DNA of 64,000 nt from Alentia gelatinosa. Lineage: Eukaryota > Annelida > Polychaeta > Phyllodocida > Polynoidae. The position numbers and the translations under genes were made by a program. Numbering within the stretch: the first letter of the stretch is position 1; every line of letters starts with the position of its first letter. The stretch is from positions 48,401,950-48,465,949 of the forward strand of contig OX465579.1 of NCBI GenBank assembly GCA_950022655.1, given 5' to 3'. Below, piece after piece: positions 49,470-61,349 of this stretch. Below the pieces are notes generated by a model that saw only the letters and a program-made list of their open reading frames with translations, did not search any database and was not told the DNA's origin.

Positions 49470-49685
49470 AGCGTCTCCTCGTGGGACGTCATCAGCGTCA
49501 TGGCTGATGGTCACTTGTCTTCCTCAGCAGACAAACAATGCCGGCAGTGGGATAATTGGTACTGGGTGCTGGGTAAGGATGAAAATGAGCATGTGACTAT
49601 GAGTGGACACGTCTTACAAGCAACAAGGCATAGAATGTGGGGGGAAAACGGGAAATGGGTAAAGCAAAGCAAGAAAACCTTATGA
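49470..49685 (+). CDS. Unassigned ORF with a tryptophan-rich segment
   Basis: Open from about 49470, with a possible ATG at 49500 (61 residues). The peptide has CRQWDNWYWVLG followed by NEHVTMSGHVL and a basic end (KWVKQSKK). It looks more like protein than most frames here, but no family is recognised. Upstream, GACGCTGA...TGACGTC and GACGTCATCAGCGTC form an inverted repeat at 49448-49500. Confidence 0.2.
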   Translation, partial: SVSSWDVISVMADGHLSSSADKQCRQWDNWYWVLGKDENEHVTMSGHVLQATRHRMWGENGKWVKQSKKTL

Positions 49686-49787
49686 CCTGCACCTACATGA
49701 ATCATTAAAATTTTAAGGAAATTATAATCTTAGTTGTGTGTTCAAATTCATATGTCTGCTACACAGAATGTAAGGTTATAGTATTTA

Positions 49788-49973
49788 TTGGAACTTGAAG
49801 AATTTCGTCGGCATCTTATGTCAGTGGAGGTACAAATCAGAGATTCAGTGGAGAAGATTTTCAAGATTATGAGAAGGAAAGGGCCCCTGTATCGATGTTT
49901 AGAAGATTTGACTTCCGTCCTTGATGGCTTCACTACATCGTGGAGGTCAGCTCTTCTGGCTAGACAGCGGTAA
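49788..49973 (+). CDS. Unassigned helical ORF fragment
   Basis: The frame lacks an ATG at its start (first ATG about 10 codons in). It reads ELEEFRRHLMSVEV and later DSVEKIFKIMRRKG, charged and probably helical, closing with two stop codons. It could be an exon, following on from 49470-49685, or an old repeat ORF. No family recognised. Confidence 0.2.
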   Translation: MELEEFRRHLMSVEVQIRDSVEKIFKIMRRKGPLYRCLEDLTSVLDGFTTSWRSALLARQR

Positions 49974-50111
49974 TAGGACTGAAGACTTTCACCATCACAC
50001 CTTGCGATTTTATCCATAATGTTTTGCGATTAATTGGATCCTAATGGCTGATTTAAAGATACAGGCACACATACAGTTTCGGAGATTTATCTCACCCCAG
50101 GTATTTTTTCT

Positions 50112-50415
50112 CCATAAACTTAACATTGGAAACTCGTATCTAACGCCGAGCTGTCCATTGGTATATATTATCTTACCCCTAATAAAAAAACTTCATAGGC
50201 TTAACATGGGATTTCTTTATGTCACGGGTGTGACATAAAGTGTTGTTTACGTCATTACTTTCTAATGCTGAAAAAATGTGGAAACGGGATAGGATAAAAT
50301 CTAGACGCCACTCGTAATGTCTTCGTAATGTCACTCGTCTTCGACTCGTGAAATTATGGAGACAACAAAATGTGTGACATAAATAAACTTATACTCGAAC
50401 TCGTGACGTCTCTTC
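50112..50415 (-). repeat. Palindrome-rich dispersed repeat, copy 1
   Basis: This is the reverse complement of 56401-56740 at roughly 85 percent, with one internal deletion of about 45 bp. It contains the hairpin TTTATGTCAC/GTGACATAAA (50216-50225 and 50230-50239) and the words GTCTAGATTTTATCCTA and TAGGCTTAACAT on the other strand. No coding capacity. Confidence 0.8.
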
Positions 50416-53400
50416 ATATTGTTCCATTACTGGCAGGAGGACCGATATGCCTCAATCTAAACTGGTACATAGGGCCTACATATTCACTTCATATAAGGAT
50501 TATTTCTGTGTTTTACTTTTCTCCTGCCATTGTTCGCAATACCAATTTCGTATAAATCTAAAAAATGCACATGTATTATTCTCAGATATTGAGTAGATAT
50601 CGGACACCCGAGCGTATTTTGTCATGCTGTGTAGGTATTTGTAATGATACAGAACATGAGTTTTTCGCAAATCCTCAGAGATTGCTGTTGGTAGGTATTA
50701 CTAATGCACCGTTGTGTACATTTTCCCCAGAGTGTGATAATACAACAGTCAGCACTACGGGCTCCACTAGATCTACATGCAGGTCCCACACCAGATTGTA
50801 TACAACCCGGTCCTCTAATATCACCCACCTGTCATGTCCGATAAAGTTTCCTTTAATGTGTTACTAGTTGACCATCCAGGGTATAACAACAGTAATAAGT
50901 CGGCCACACAGACCCGCACATCATATTATTGTTTCAATAGTTATTGAAGGCGCCTTTAGAGCCCTTATGTTAGAACATGATAGATGGTGCCAATGTAGGG
51001 TATGCTGGTCATACCATAATCATGTATACTTATGCTGTTAATATGTTTATATTCACTACAAACGAACCCTAGTCAATATATATCAGTTCGTGTACAGGGT
51101 ACTATTCTACAATCGATCCACTATTCTATTGTCTAAATGTAAAATACAGTCAGCAAGTAACGATGTTTTATTTCTCTACATACATTTACATGTAGTTTAT
51201 GTTATATTAGCAACAAACACAAAATAATAGGGTTGTTGGAATTTTAATTAGAAGTAGGCCTCATAACGTGTCACAACGTTTCTGAGTTGGACACGCCTTT
51301 GAAGGTATCCTTTATCGTATTTAAATATGTATGTGGTCAAGTTTCTTCGGATCTAGAACTAATGATAAGCTTTTTCCTAGTGTAGAGATGTAGTCTGAGA
51401 TCAGTTGTTTGTAAAAGATTGTAAATAGATGTGAAATCTAATCATGTATGTCATGCCTTGTTTATTACTGCCACACCCAACCCTAATATACATACCCTAC
51501 CTGTCAATGTGAACTCAAGCTACATTCCCACAAACCATATCAATATCTAACTCCTTCTGCCTTTATGCCAATTCCTTCCACCATTGCACATTATGCATAT
51601 GTTTTACCCACCCACTCATATTTATCATCGTCTCATTCATACTTTCTATTCATATTTCATTCCTTGATTTTGTTGATTATTTCATTGAGTCATTATATTA
51701 CTGATAGAATGATTGCAATAAATCTATTAGCTACACATATGTCAAATGATATATTTTACTATATCAAACTCCTTCTCATTCCATGCAGGGCGCATGGGAT
51801 AAAGTAATGAGTTATGATATGGATAATCAATATCAGCAAAAATACAAATGGCGGTCGGCTCTTTCCGTTAACATGTTTATGAATACTTAGTCTAGATTCT
51901 TATTGAGCTTCGTTTCCTTGACGTCTACGAGGTAGAGTCAGCAGCTGCTGGACATGATTGCCCTGCTCTATATTCAATTAGCTCCTCGCACCACATACGT
52001 GCGGAGACAGCGCCAGGCAACGTATCGTCATAATTTGATGATTGGTTAGGTAAGCAGATTCAGGGAGAAACTGTTCCATATGACTTACCCCAACACATAC
52101 CTTAGAAATATAGGGCGCATAGTGCGCGCGGCCATCTTGCCTCCGCACCAAATAAAACACAAGGTTATATTTGTAGATTAACCGATAGTCCCCTAAATGA
52201 AACCCTGCATTAGAGGCAATATCGTCAGCCATAGAACTATGTCAATTTCCTGGAGAAGGACGATGGAACTAACCCTCACTCTGTGCCCTTTCGTCTTCGC
52301 TACCATCCTGACAAAGACTGGGGTGTTTCTGCAATATTTTTGGTTGATTAAAGTGGGGATTCTGCAGTGATCTCGAGTGAAACTTTACTTGGACCCAGGT
52401 CAATATCATCTTATTTTCTATCTTGATATTCTGCTAGCAGAGATCTTCCACTGCTGGGCATATGAATACACTCAAGGGCTACAAAAATCTGCAAGGAAAG
52501 TGACAGTGAAGGATAACGCATTGGTATATGGTGTCCACCGCAGGAGACACATCTAGTCTGTGTGTGCACAAAGAACTGGCTGTAGCAGTTTCGTTGCCTT
52601 TTTGAAGAGCTATTTGAATGTGCAATATGTCACACTGGTTTACCGTGCATTCAACGGTCTTGTTACCCATGTTAGCTGTAAATGTTCGCAAACGTAAAAA
52701 CAGGTGATTCGTGTGGGTTCAAGTGGGTTCTCCAAGACGATTCAAATTTATGCTTTATAACAATCAGGAATTTTGATATCTAACAAGCAGAGCCTCTACA
52801 AAAATGTTGGGGTTCCCAGACAGATATGAGAGACTTCCAGATATCTTCCATATTCCAAGTGGATTAATGCAGAATACTGTGTCACTCTCTTCCACGTCTG
52901 TGAAGCATTTTACGTTCTGCTTAAAAGTAAGACACCCAGTTCTACAAACCATATAATGAACACGCGGTTGTATTTAAGGGAGACCCCTAACCCTATGGCC
53001 TTCACAGGAGGGAGACACCGATCTACTGTGATTAAAGCATGCCTATATTGTAGTTCACATTCCTGCTACTAGAGGCAAATGGTTTTGGTTGTTAGTTGAG
53101 GGAAATCTGTTTATAGACGTGTGAATCTCCATGAACAAGACTTTAAAGTGGAAATACATGACTTTTAACAATTTAAAGTAGCCGCTAATAACTTATATTA
53201 GAACGAACTAAAAAATAACCCAGAAACTTTTTTAAACTGCAGAAACGGTCCCTGTTCTTCAAGTGAAAGGAAACATCGTAACCGTCAAATGCAGCGGCCT
53301 CCTGGCACTAAAAAGATGACCTATCTTTTGTGGATGACATCTAACCCCCGAGATGGTCATTCTGGCTGATAACACAGAGACTGGTATTCAGTGAGCTACT

Positions 53401-56400
53401 CGGGCCTACAGCCCAGCCCATCCAGCCCTCAGAGAGCAGCTCTTCATGTTATTCTGATCGCATGCGTATTATTTATCAGGCAATGAAAGAGCTGCATGGC
53501 TAGGCTTCCCGCTCAATGGGTGTCATATAAATCTCCCAGGCAACCATTCTCCCGTCCCCAGTGTATTTCAAACGGAAAATTAAACAGTTGCCGTAAACGC
53601 AACTTTACATGCCTACGTTTTATATGATAACAGAAATTACTCAAAATCTGGGGCAATCTAGATAACATTTAGCGCTGCGGAGTGACATCTTATCAGCTCG
53701 GAGAGGGAGAAACCTGTTCTAATTCCGTCTACACCCCTACGGTCAAGACCCCTGCCCCCAGCCTGATCCCATCCAAACCCGACTGATCCCCCCTGGTGCA
53801 CTAGCATGGCCAATGCCCTCAATGTACCTCGAGGGGATTGCAAGCCCTTTGTGTGCCCTATCTTACGGGGGAATGTTGGGGTTATGTACCGTAAAAACTC
53901 TCCAATGGCTATTCTTAGGCCCGGGTGGCTTCCTTGAGCCCATGTGGTGCTATCCCCCATGCACTGACTCACCGCCAGGGGGTTGTCCGCTAAAACAATT
54001 ACTGACACCAGTGCGCACTGACCATAAAGAATAAGACTGTCTGGGGGAGCGCATACCGGAAATGAGGCCTTTCTACCACAGCCATAAATAATAAAATATA
54101 TTACTCTAGCAGACGATCATCGTGTATGTATTCAGTCGGCTATAGTTTTAACAAAATTTCTTTATCAGCATCCTATTATTTCAGAGGGTTTTCCAGTGGA
54201 AAAATCTACAGACTTTCGACGAGCAAAAGGTTTAGGTTTTAGGGAAATGATTCTAGTCAAATTGAGTGCTGCTTCCAACAAGTGGTCATGAAACATCCGT
54301 TGGAGGTTGGTACCGGGGGTGAAGAGATGGGGAAGGGCAGAACGTCCACCCTAAGCCTCTGATGGGACAGCCTGATTGGGCCTTTCTGATCCATTGGCCA
54401 CTCTATCAATTTACCACAAAAGATTTATGTCTATTCTATGGCCATCGCAAACTAGGGTCACGGTGCTGGGGTCGCTGGCCTTGACCTTTATTCGGCAACC
54501 TTAGTGCGCTGGTCAATCTAAGGTTAGTCCTGCAATAGGGTCCCGCAATGTCTCTGTGTTGGCTCATACAGAAGACTTAGGAGGTTTTGTTGTCTGGTAT
54601 CGTCCTCTTGTGTTTAGACAAAGTGCACTGGTAGGGAATGCAGAAGCAAACAAGGAAAACCTACATGGATATTAGAATTAACGTATTCAGTTGGACCTTT
54701 GAACCCTAATGACTTCTGATCACTGACCCTACCTCAGCATTACAAATGCATACACGTGTACATTGCCTTTCTCACCATTAATCCTTAGGACAGTTTTCGT
54801 TGGTTTGAAAAGTGAGTTGCAGACGGATAGATGCTAGATTTATTTTAATAAAGGGTGGATTTCGCTTGGATTACATTTAATGCATGGTAAATGAATAACC
54901 ACTAACGCGTGCTGTGGAATGCTACCAATTAGATTAGATCTCACAAAGGGATACATCTGCGTCCACTGAAGGCCATTTCAATTATGTTACAGACATTAGA
55001 TATAACGCACAGGGTATGACGTGGGATAAGGCACATCAAAACGGATTCAAATTAATCAACTTTTTTTTTTGTATTGTGACAAACATACATTACTGTATCC
55101 CAGAACATCACAATAGTATGAGAATATGAAATGAATATGGATGGTAACATTAATCGCGCATTGGACTAATTTCTAATATTGGTCTCCAAATTCACACCCA
55201 TGTCCACTTCTTCCTCTCTTCATTAGGGTGATTGACAGAGTTCCATGATTGTTAATGCAATAGCGGGATTTCTCCATGAATTTCTCTTATGATATACATC
55301 TACGATATGACAACAACTAGATAAAAACGTATTATGGCTTAGAATTCCCGATGATTGAGAAAGCCATCATATGATAAATGTAGAGTTACATTAACATGGT
55401 GATTTAAACATGATTAAAATGTGAGCATCTTCATTAAAGTGGCCCTAGCGTAAGAATATTGAAATGGTTAATCCGTTATAGACAAGTGTGGTACCATTGT
55501 GGGTAGATAAACTTGAAAGATAACTCTAGGAGGCTATATATGTGTTCAAGATATCCTACCACTGCGCGGAGAATTCATAAATATTTATCGATGTTCAGAG
55601 AAATTGGCCATAATGCATCAATCTCCACCCATAAACCTAGCTAGAATATAATATCAGGGATGGAGGTCATAGTTAGAAAAAGAGTGGGAGATGAAATCTT
55701 CAGGGAGAGTTACTAGACAATGTTGAGAGTGGATAATAAAATATGCCAAGATAAGAGCTTTCATCATTCTGTAAAAGTACAATACTTTCATGAATAGTCT
55801 GAATATGTGTATAGATCAGTTAACGAGACCCACTCACTTGCCTGAAATATAGAGGCGGCACCTTTCGGCGGCCACTCGATGGTCAGGTGCTGTTGAGTGC
55901 CACTGGCATACCGCTTCAGGCACAGGGACTAATGTACCTGAGACGGGTTGGCTATACTTCATACCTCTCCTCATCTGAATTGTAGGGGTCCATTTCCCTG
56001 GGACAAGCTATTTTCCCTGCAATGCCATGAGATTTGACTGTAACAGAATACCAGTCATACCGAAAAGAGAATGATTGTAGAAGTGCACTTGTCCGTGTTT
56101 ATAAAAAAAATGTCAGAGTCTGTTCTGTTTTGTGACTTCGACCTTCAATTCACTTTTTTCCCAATTAACTTTGAGCGATCATTGGCCTAAAGTGGGAAAA
56201 ATGTCGATTGGTAGCTAACTAACCTCACCGCACACTTCTGAGCGGTATCAGTCCCATATGTAATACCATATCATCATATGGCTCACCCACTGGCATACAT
56301 GACCTACACCTCACCACACCGCACACAGCCATGCGATACCTGTCCTATCTGTAATACATTGTACCATAATTCTGTATGCCACTAGGGGCATATTATATCA
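50416..56400. other. Long intergenic stretch, no supported gene
   Basis: Frames up to about 116 codons (53658-54008, minus) lie in a somewhat GC-richer block at 53700-54060. None has a recognisable domain. Confidence 0.4.
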
Positions 56401-56740
56401 AGAGACGTCACGAGTTTGAGTCTGAGTTTATTTATGCCACACATTTTGTTGGCTCTGTAATTTCACGAGTCGAAGACGAGTGACATTACGAAGCCAATAA
56501 AATGAGTGGCATAAATAAGCTCAAACTCAAACGAGTGGCGTCTAGATTTTATCCTACCCCTTTCCATATTTTTTCAGTATTAGAAAGTAGTGGCATAAAC
56601 AACACTTTATGTCACATCCGTGACATAAACAAATCCCATGTTAAGCCTATGGGTTTTTTTATTAGGGGTAGGATAAAACCCCATATGCCAGTCAGTGTGG
56701 CATACAGAAACTCAATGTTAAGCCTATTGATCATTATATA
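56401..56740 (+). repeat. Palindrome-rich dispersed repeat, copy 2
   Basis: Longer copy of the family. Nested palindromes include GAGTTTATTTATGCCACAC, pairing with GTGGCATAAATAAGCTC, and the perfect 10 bp hairpin TTTATGTCAC/GTGACATAAA (56606-56615, 56620-56629). TTTTATCCTACCCC and GGGGTAGGATAAAA form an inverted pair enclosing the latter. It fits a compound foldback MITE. Confidence 0.8.
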
Positions 56741-59700
56741 TACAAATTTTTAAATTTCGAATGTAAAGAACTTATCTGAACTCGCATCCCTTTAATATGC
56801 TACGGCCTAGTCAAAGGGGAACATATTCATTACAAGGGCTTTTTTCCGGTGTGTGAGGAACACAATTGATTGAGATATAATTCTTAGTGTGTCTAACCTT
56901 GCTCAATTCCATACCGTGTATTTCTTGGCTTCTATTTTCTCATTCAGGTAAAGTCTTATCGACAAAAATATCCAGCAGAATCATTCGACGATCTTCCATA
57001 TTGATGTTTTTTATATCAGGTTCTTCAAATTAACAAATTAGAAAGGAAGTTTCTTTCTATCTCTAAAGCATTAATTGGAAGATGCACCTATCATTGAATA
57101 CCAATAATTATATCATATTTTGACTGAGATTTTCGGATATTTCTACAACACAGGCATCTCTGATTTTCCTTCATACAAAAAATGTACTTACAAAATTGAT
57201 ATTCACTGATTAGCGAAAATATGAGCAAACGGAATCGTGTATAACTACTCCTTATGCAAGTCATCTGTTAATGTTGTCTTTTTGAAAAATGGCAATCATC
57301 TATTGGACATTTTGGCACCTGGTCTCAGATGCAGTAAAGCAAAGACAAAGACGTAACCTCTTAGCGTTTCGCATGGCAACTTCACTCCCATCTGTATCAT
57401 ATATTAATAAAGCTAGTCACGCTTGTAACTTAATAGGATGTCATTGTAGGTCTAAAATTCCTACCTTTAATATACATTAAGAAATTGTCCAGGTAATTAG
57501 GCCTATTTTGTAAAACAGCAATCGTCATCTGAATTAAATCCTTTACTATAGAGAATACACTGTCCATACGTTTATGAAAAGTACATGCACATTGTGTTCT
57601 TACACACCAGTTTTTATTTTAGGGCAATACAGTCTCTAAAATGTATGTACAAATACAGTTTTTAAAAGTAAACAGAAAGCGCAATATTCAAGTCTCAATA
57701 CACGATCGCTACAGCCTATATCAACCCAAAAAGAACGAAGTTGTCAAAAATTGGTGGAGCTCAGCTGCTGCCATCTGGTGCGCAATCTCAGCGATCCTCG
57801 CCGTTCTTGCGCCTAGACTGCCCTCTGGAGGCAATTGAATGTACTACAGTCCTGCCGTCAGGTGACATCACACGTCACTCACGCAACAGGGACTCTAGGG
57901 TGGTTTGATGTTCTACGAATGATGATAAGGTTTTTAAGATAGTCCTAGGGTAAGTCTCGTTTAATAAAGGTTCATCATCGTCCACCCAAGATGCATTTAG
58001 AATACGATAGCCAAAATATGGCTATGTCTTGTTTGATAAAAGCTAAGACCTAGTTGGAGGGCTATCAGGACTATCGTCCAGGCTAATGAACGAATGAATG
58101 TCCAAAATAACAATTATTTTAACCTCCGTTTCATCTTTTTTCTTCACCACCTTAAATATTTTGAATTTTTTAATCACTATTCTTCGTCACATCGTCTTTA
58201 CGTTATACAAGACATAATATAGAATATCTGACACGGGAATGCATGAAATGTAAAGGTAGTGCTGTATTGTTGTAAAAAGGGCGATATGCTTGGCTAACAT
58301 TTTCCTTTTATTTCTGATTTCTGCGAAGCGGTGTCCGTACGAGAGCCAGTGGCGGGGATTCAGAAGGTCAACCGTGACAATCAGTGATACCGAAGTCCAA
58401 GTCAGCCTCGGCAGCACTACCGCATACACAGGTTTCCACTATACATTTCATGTATTTCTACCTGCTAAAATTTTTTTTTGCACTGATGCCAACTGATCAC
58501 AGATGAAATGTGACATTAGATGAATCGATATGGATAAATTAACAAATATAAAACAAGTCGAAACAGAATTCAATGGGTTTCGATACTCAGCTCGTTTTTC
58601 TTCTAGTCAGAACTGTATCCAAACGGGAGCCAACTGTTTTTAAATGTTTTAGTCGCATGAAAAATATAATTCTTTTGGCATATTAGCTTTGATCCTCTTG
58701 GCATAGGCATGCATACTAAATTCGTTTGAATTGTTAACATCATACACACATCACACATTTGATAGCAGAAATAATCATTTTATTTGCTAAAACACTTATT
58801 CCTATGATTTAAACTAACAGGCAACATAGATCTCAACAGGTTGTAATTGACAATTATTTGCTGTAGTTAGACAACTCCTAGAATTAAGTTTTATAAAACG
58901 CACAACGAGGCTCCAGAAATAGAATCTTGGTCGTATTGCTTTCTTCTACAAAAATAGGTGCGTCTCAAGATACCCTAAGTAACAATAAATCATAATATTC
59001 TATAAACATTATTCTTCTTTCTGTACATTGCAATCAAAGATAAACATTATGTATATATGTACTCTAGTTACAAATGCAGCTTCCGTACTACGTTTTGAAA
59101 TCAATTCTGTTTCTGTCGTTTGAAATAGCATGATCATCAAACGTCACAAGTAAAAGGTGCTGAGCAATAGCTGATGGGTAATACGTCAATTTCGGCGATA
59201 TATCCTCGAAAAGTCTTCAATTTATACTGTTTATTTATTCCATAAAGTGGACCTTCAATTCCACTCTATATTTACAACAATTCTTGGTAATTTCCATTAT
59301 ATATGATATGGTTATTGGTAAAGATTATTTTGGGACTTCCTAGAAGTCAGGCTTTGATCATGAGGAGGTAGACTTTGCAACTATTAAAACGGTAATAGTG
59401 TTAACGATTTGCATAAACAGGTATCATACAATTTACATAGTATCCTTTGCCACATGCATTGCCTGAGAACATCCTAAAAATTGTGAATCATAAACACAAA
59501 TTGTGAATCATATACATATATATATACATTTAGAAATGGACCCGAGACATACTTGTTCATTTGAATTGTTCCCGTATTTGTTTTAAGATAATGAGATCAT
59601 TAAGATGTGATACATTGGAAAGCAAGAGTTCTGGCGGAATGGCATCACATGGGGACCCTGGAATCTACAGGGCGGCCTCTCAAACTGTTTCCCTTCTCAC

Positions 59701-60931
59701 GGGGCGCTCTGAGATAGAGGCTGTCGTTGACTTGGAGGGTTGACCCAGTCCTCGGTTAGGGGTGTGCGTATTACTGCAATAAATGAAACACACGGATTTT
59801 TTGTCAGTGCCTCGTTGTAACCCAGTAATCAGTATGCGCGTATTCTGCTTCACAATACAGGCTAAATATGATTGAACTACGATAGATTAAATCTATAAGA
59901 ACCAGAATTTTTTTAAGGGAATGAAGCCAACATGCCCCCCAGGAGCAGCGAGGAACAACAATATTGACAAATCTTAACTTGGGTGTCAAGTCAGTGGCGC
60001 CCTCTTGTGTAGGTCATAGACATTAAATCTTTAAGAGGCCCAGCCATGTACATGTACGTACACCTTCACTTTAACACACAATGGCATGCATTTGAACTGC
60101 AATTTCGAAATAGTTACCTTTTTTCCACAAACCAGAAAACAGATGAAAAAGCAGGTGAAGTTAAAGTGACTACGCACTAGTTTGTACCAGAGACCATCTC
60201 CTAAGGAACGGTCTCGGTTTAGAGCTACAATACTGCCCTTCGATAGCTGCATTTAAAAAGGTATACGGAAACTGTTATACAAAACCTTAATGGATCCCAT
60301 TCGCATACGAACTCATCATAATATATAATTTGTTTTTCTGTTGTTTAAAAAAACATTGATTCGTGACCTATACGCTCTGTATGTGTACTTGTCACTGTGC
60401 AATATAAGGTACCCGGTTGAAAACAGGTGAAAATAAATTGATATGCAGAAGCCTGAAGATCGTCTTTATGAATACGCCATGGGCGAGGTTACATCTCTAA
60501 ATGATACAAGGACACAAACCATCTACATTACTGGGGTCACAACTTGTAGCTACTGCACAATTATTTAAAACTCCCAGTAATGTTGAAGAATAAATAACAA
60601 AGAAAACTTCAATTAAAGGCACTCGAGTGTGTTTTCTTAGACATGGCACACAACCAGACACTAATGTCTGGTCACCTTGAGGCAACTGGATGCTTATTGA
60701 TGGGAAGGGGAACTGGCTTGTTGCAATTCGCCCTTAGCTCTTTATGCTTACAAAAGAACTAAAATACCTTATTGATTCCAGAAACATATATATATATATG
60801 TAAACACTTGAGCCCATGGCAACCGATTACTCATTATACCTAGAGAGTGAGCATCTACATACTCGGAATGAGGTCATCCCACGACCCGCCCAGGTTTCAG
60901 CTGGACGGGTTAGTCTACATACAGTGAACCC
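56741..60931. other. Long intergenic stretch, no supported gene
   Basis: Short frames only; no RNA gene or repeat recognised. Confidence 0.4.
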
Positions 60932-61032
60932 ATATAGAACGACCTGTACATGCTATACAAGCTACAAAACGAGATGACAATTTATGGTTTATACGGAACG
61001 ATGGTAGGTCGTTCTATATTTACTATATACCC
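60932..61032. repeat. Foldback element related to the one at 13194-13360
   Basis: Perfect 14 bp arms ATATAGAACGACCT (60932-60945) and AGGTCGTTCTATAT (61006-61019). The right end continues TTACTATATACCCG, which is the reverse complement of the outer end of the 13194 element. It lies just 3' of the ACP6-like stop codon, possibly in the transcribed 3' region. Confidence 0.7.
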
Positions 61033-61296
61033 GAAATTGATAAAGGTGTTCAGAAGGGGTAACAGCTGCATGAGATAACCTACCTAGCGTCACAGTACAA
61101 GACACCAGCTGCACCCGTCAATGGGAATACTCAGAAAGGCTAGTAATCATGTGGTAGCACTCTCATTGTCGTAACGGGGAAAATTTGGCTTCTCTAAGCA
61201 ACATAACTATCCACGTATTTCTGAAGTATCATTAGTTTGAGTTACCATTGCGGGAGGCGTCCTGATGCCGGGGACCGTCTTTGGCGGTATGGATCA

Positions 61297-61349
61297 TCAC
61301 ATGTTTTCAGGCACGGGAGTTTCATCCTCTTCATTGTCGTCCAGGGCGT
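61297..61349 (-). CDS. ACP6: ACP6-like terminal coding exon
   Basis: The acceptor TTTTCTCTCTGCGCAG ends at 61350. Entering with two bases to complete the split codon, the frame reads DALDDNEEDETPVPENM and stops at 61297-61299. The phase match and acidic content support it. The tail is not a conserved part of the family, so this exon is less certain than the other two. No clear polyadenylation signal was picked out downstream. Confidence 0.55.
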
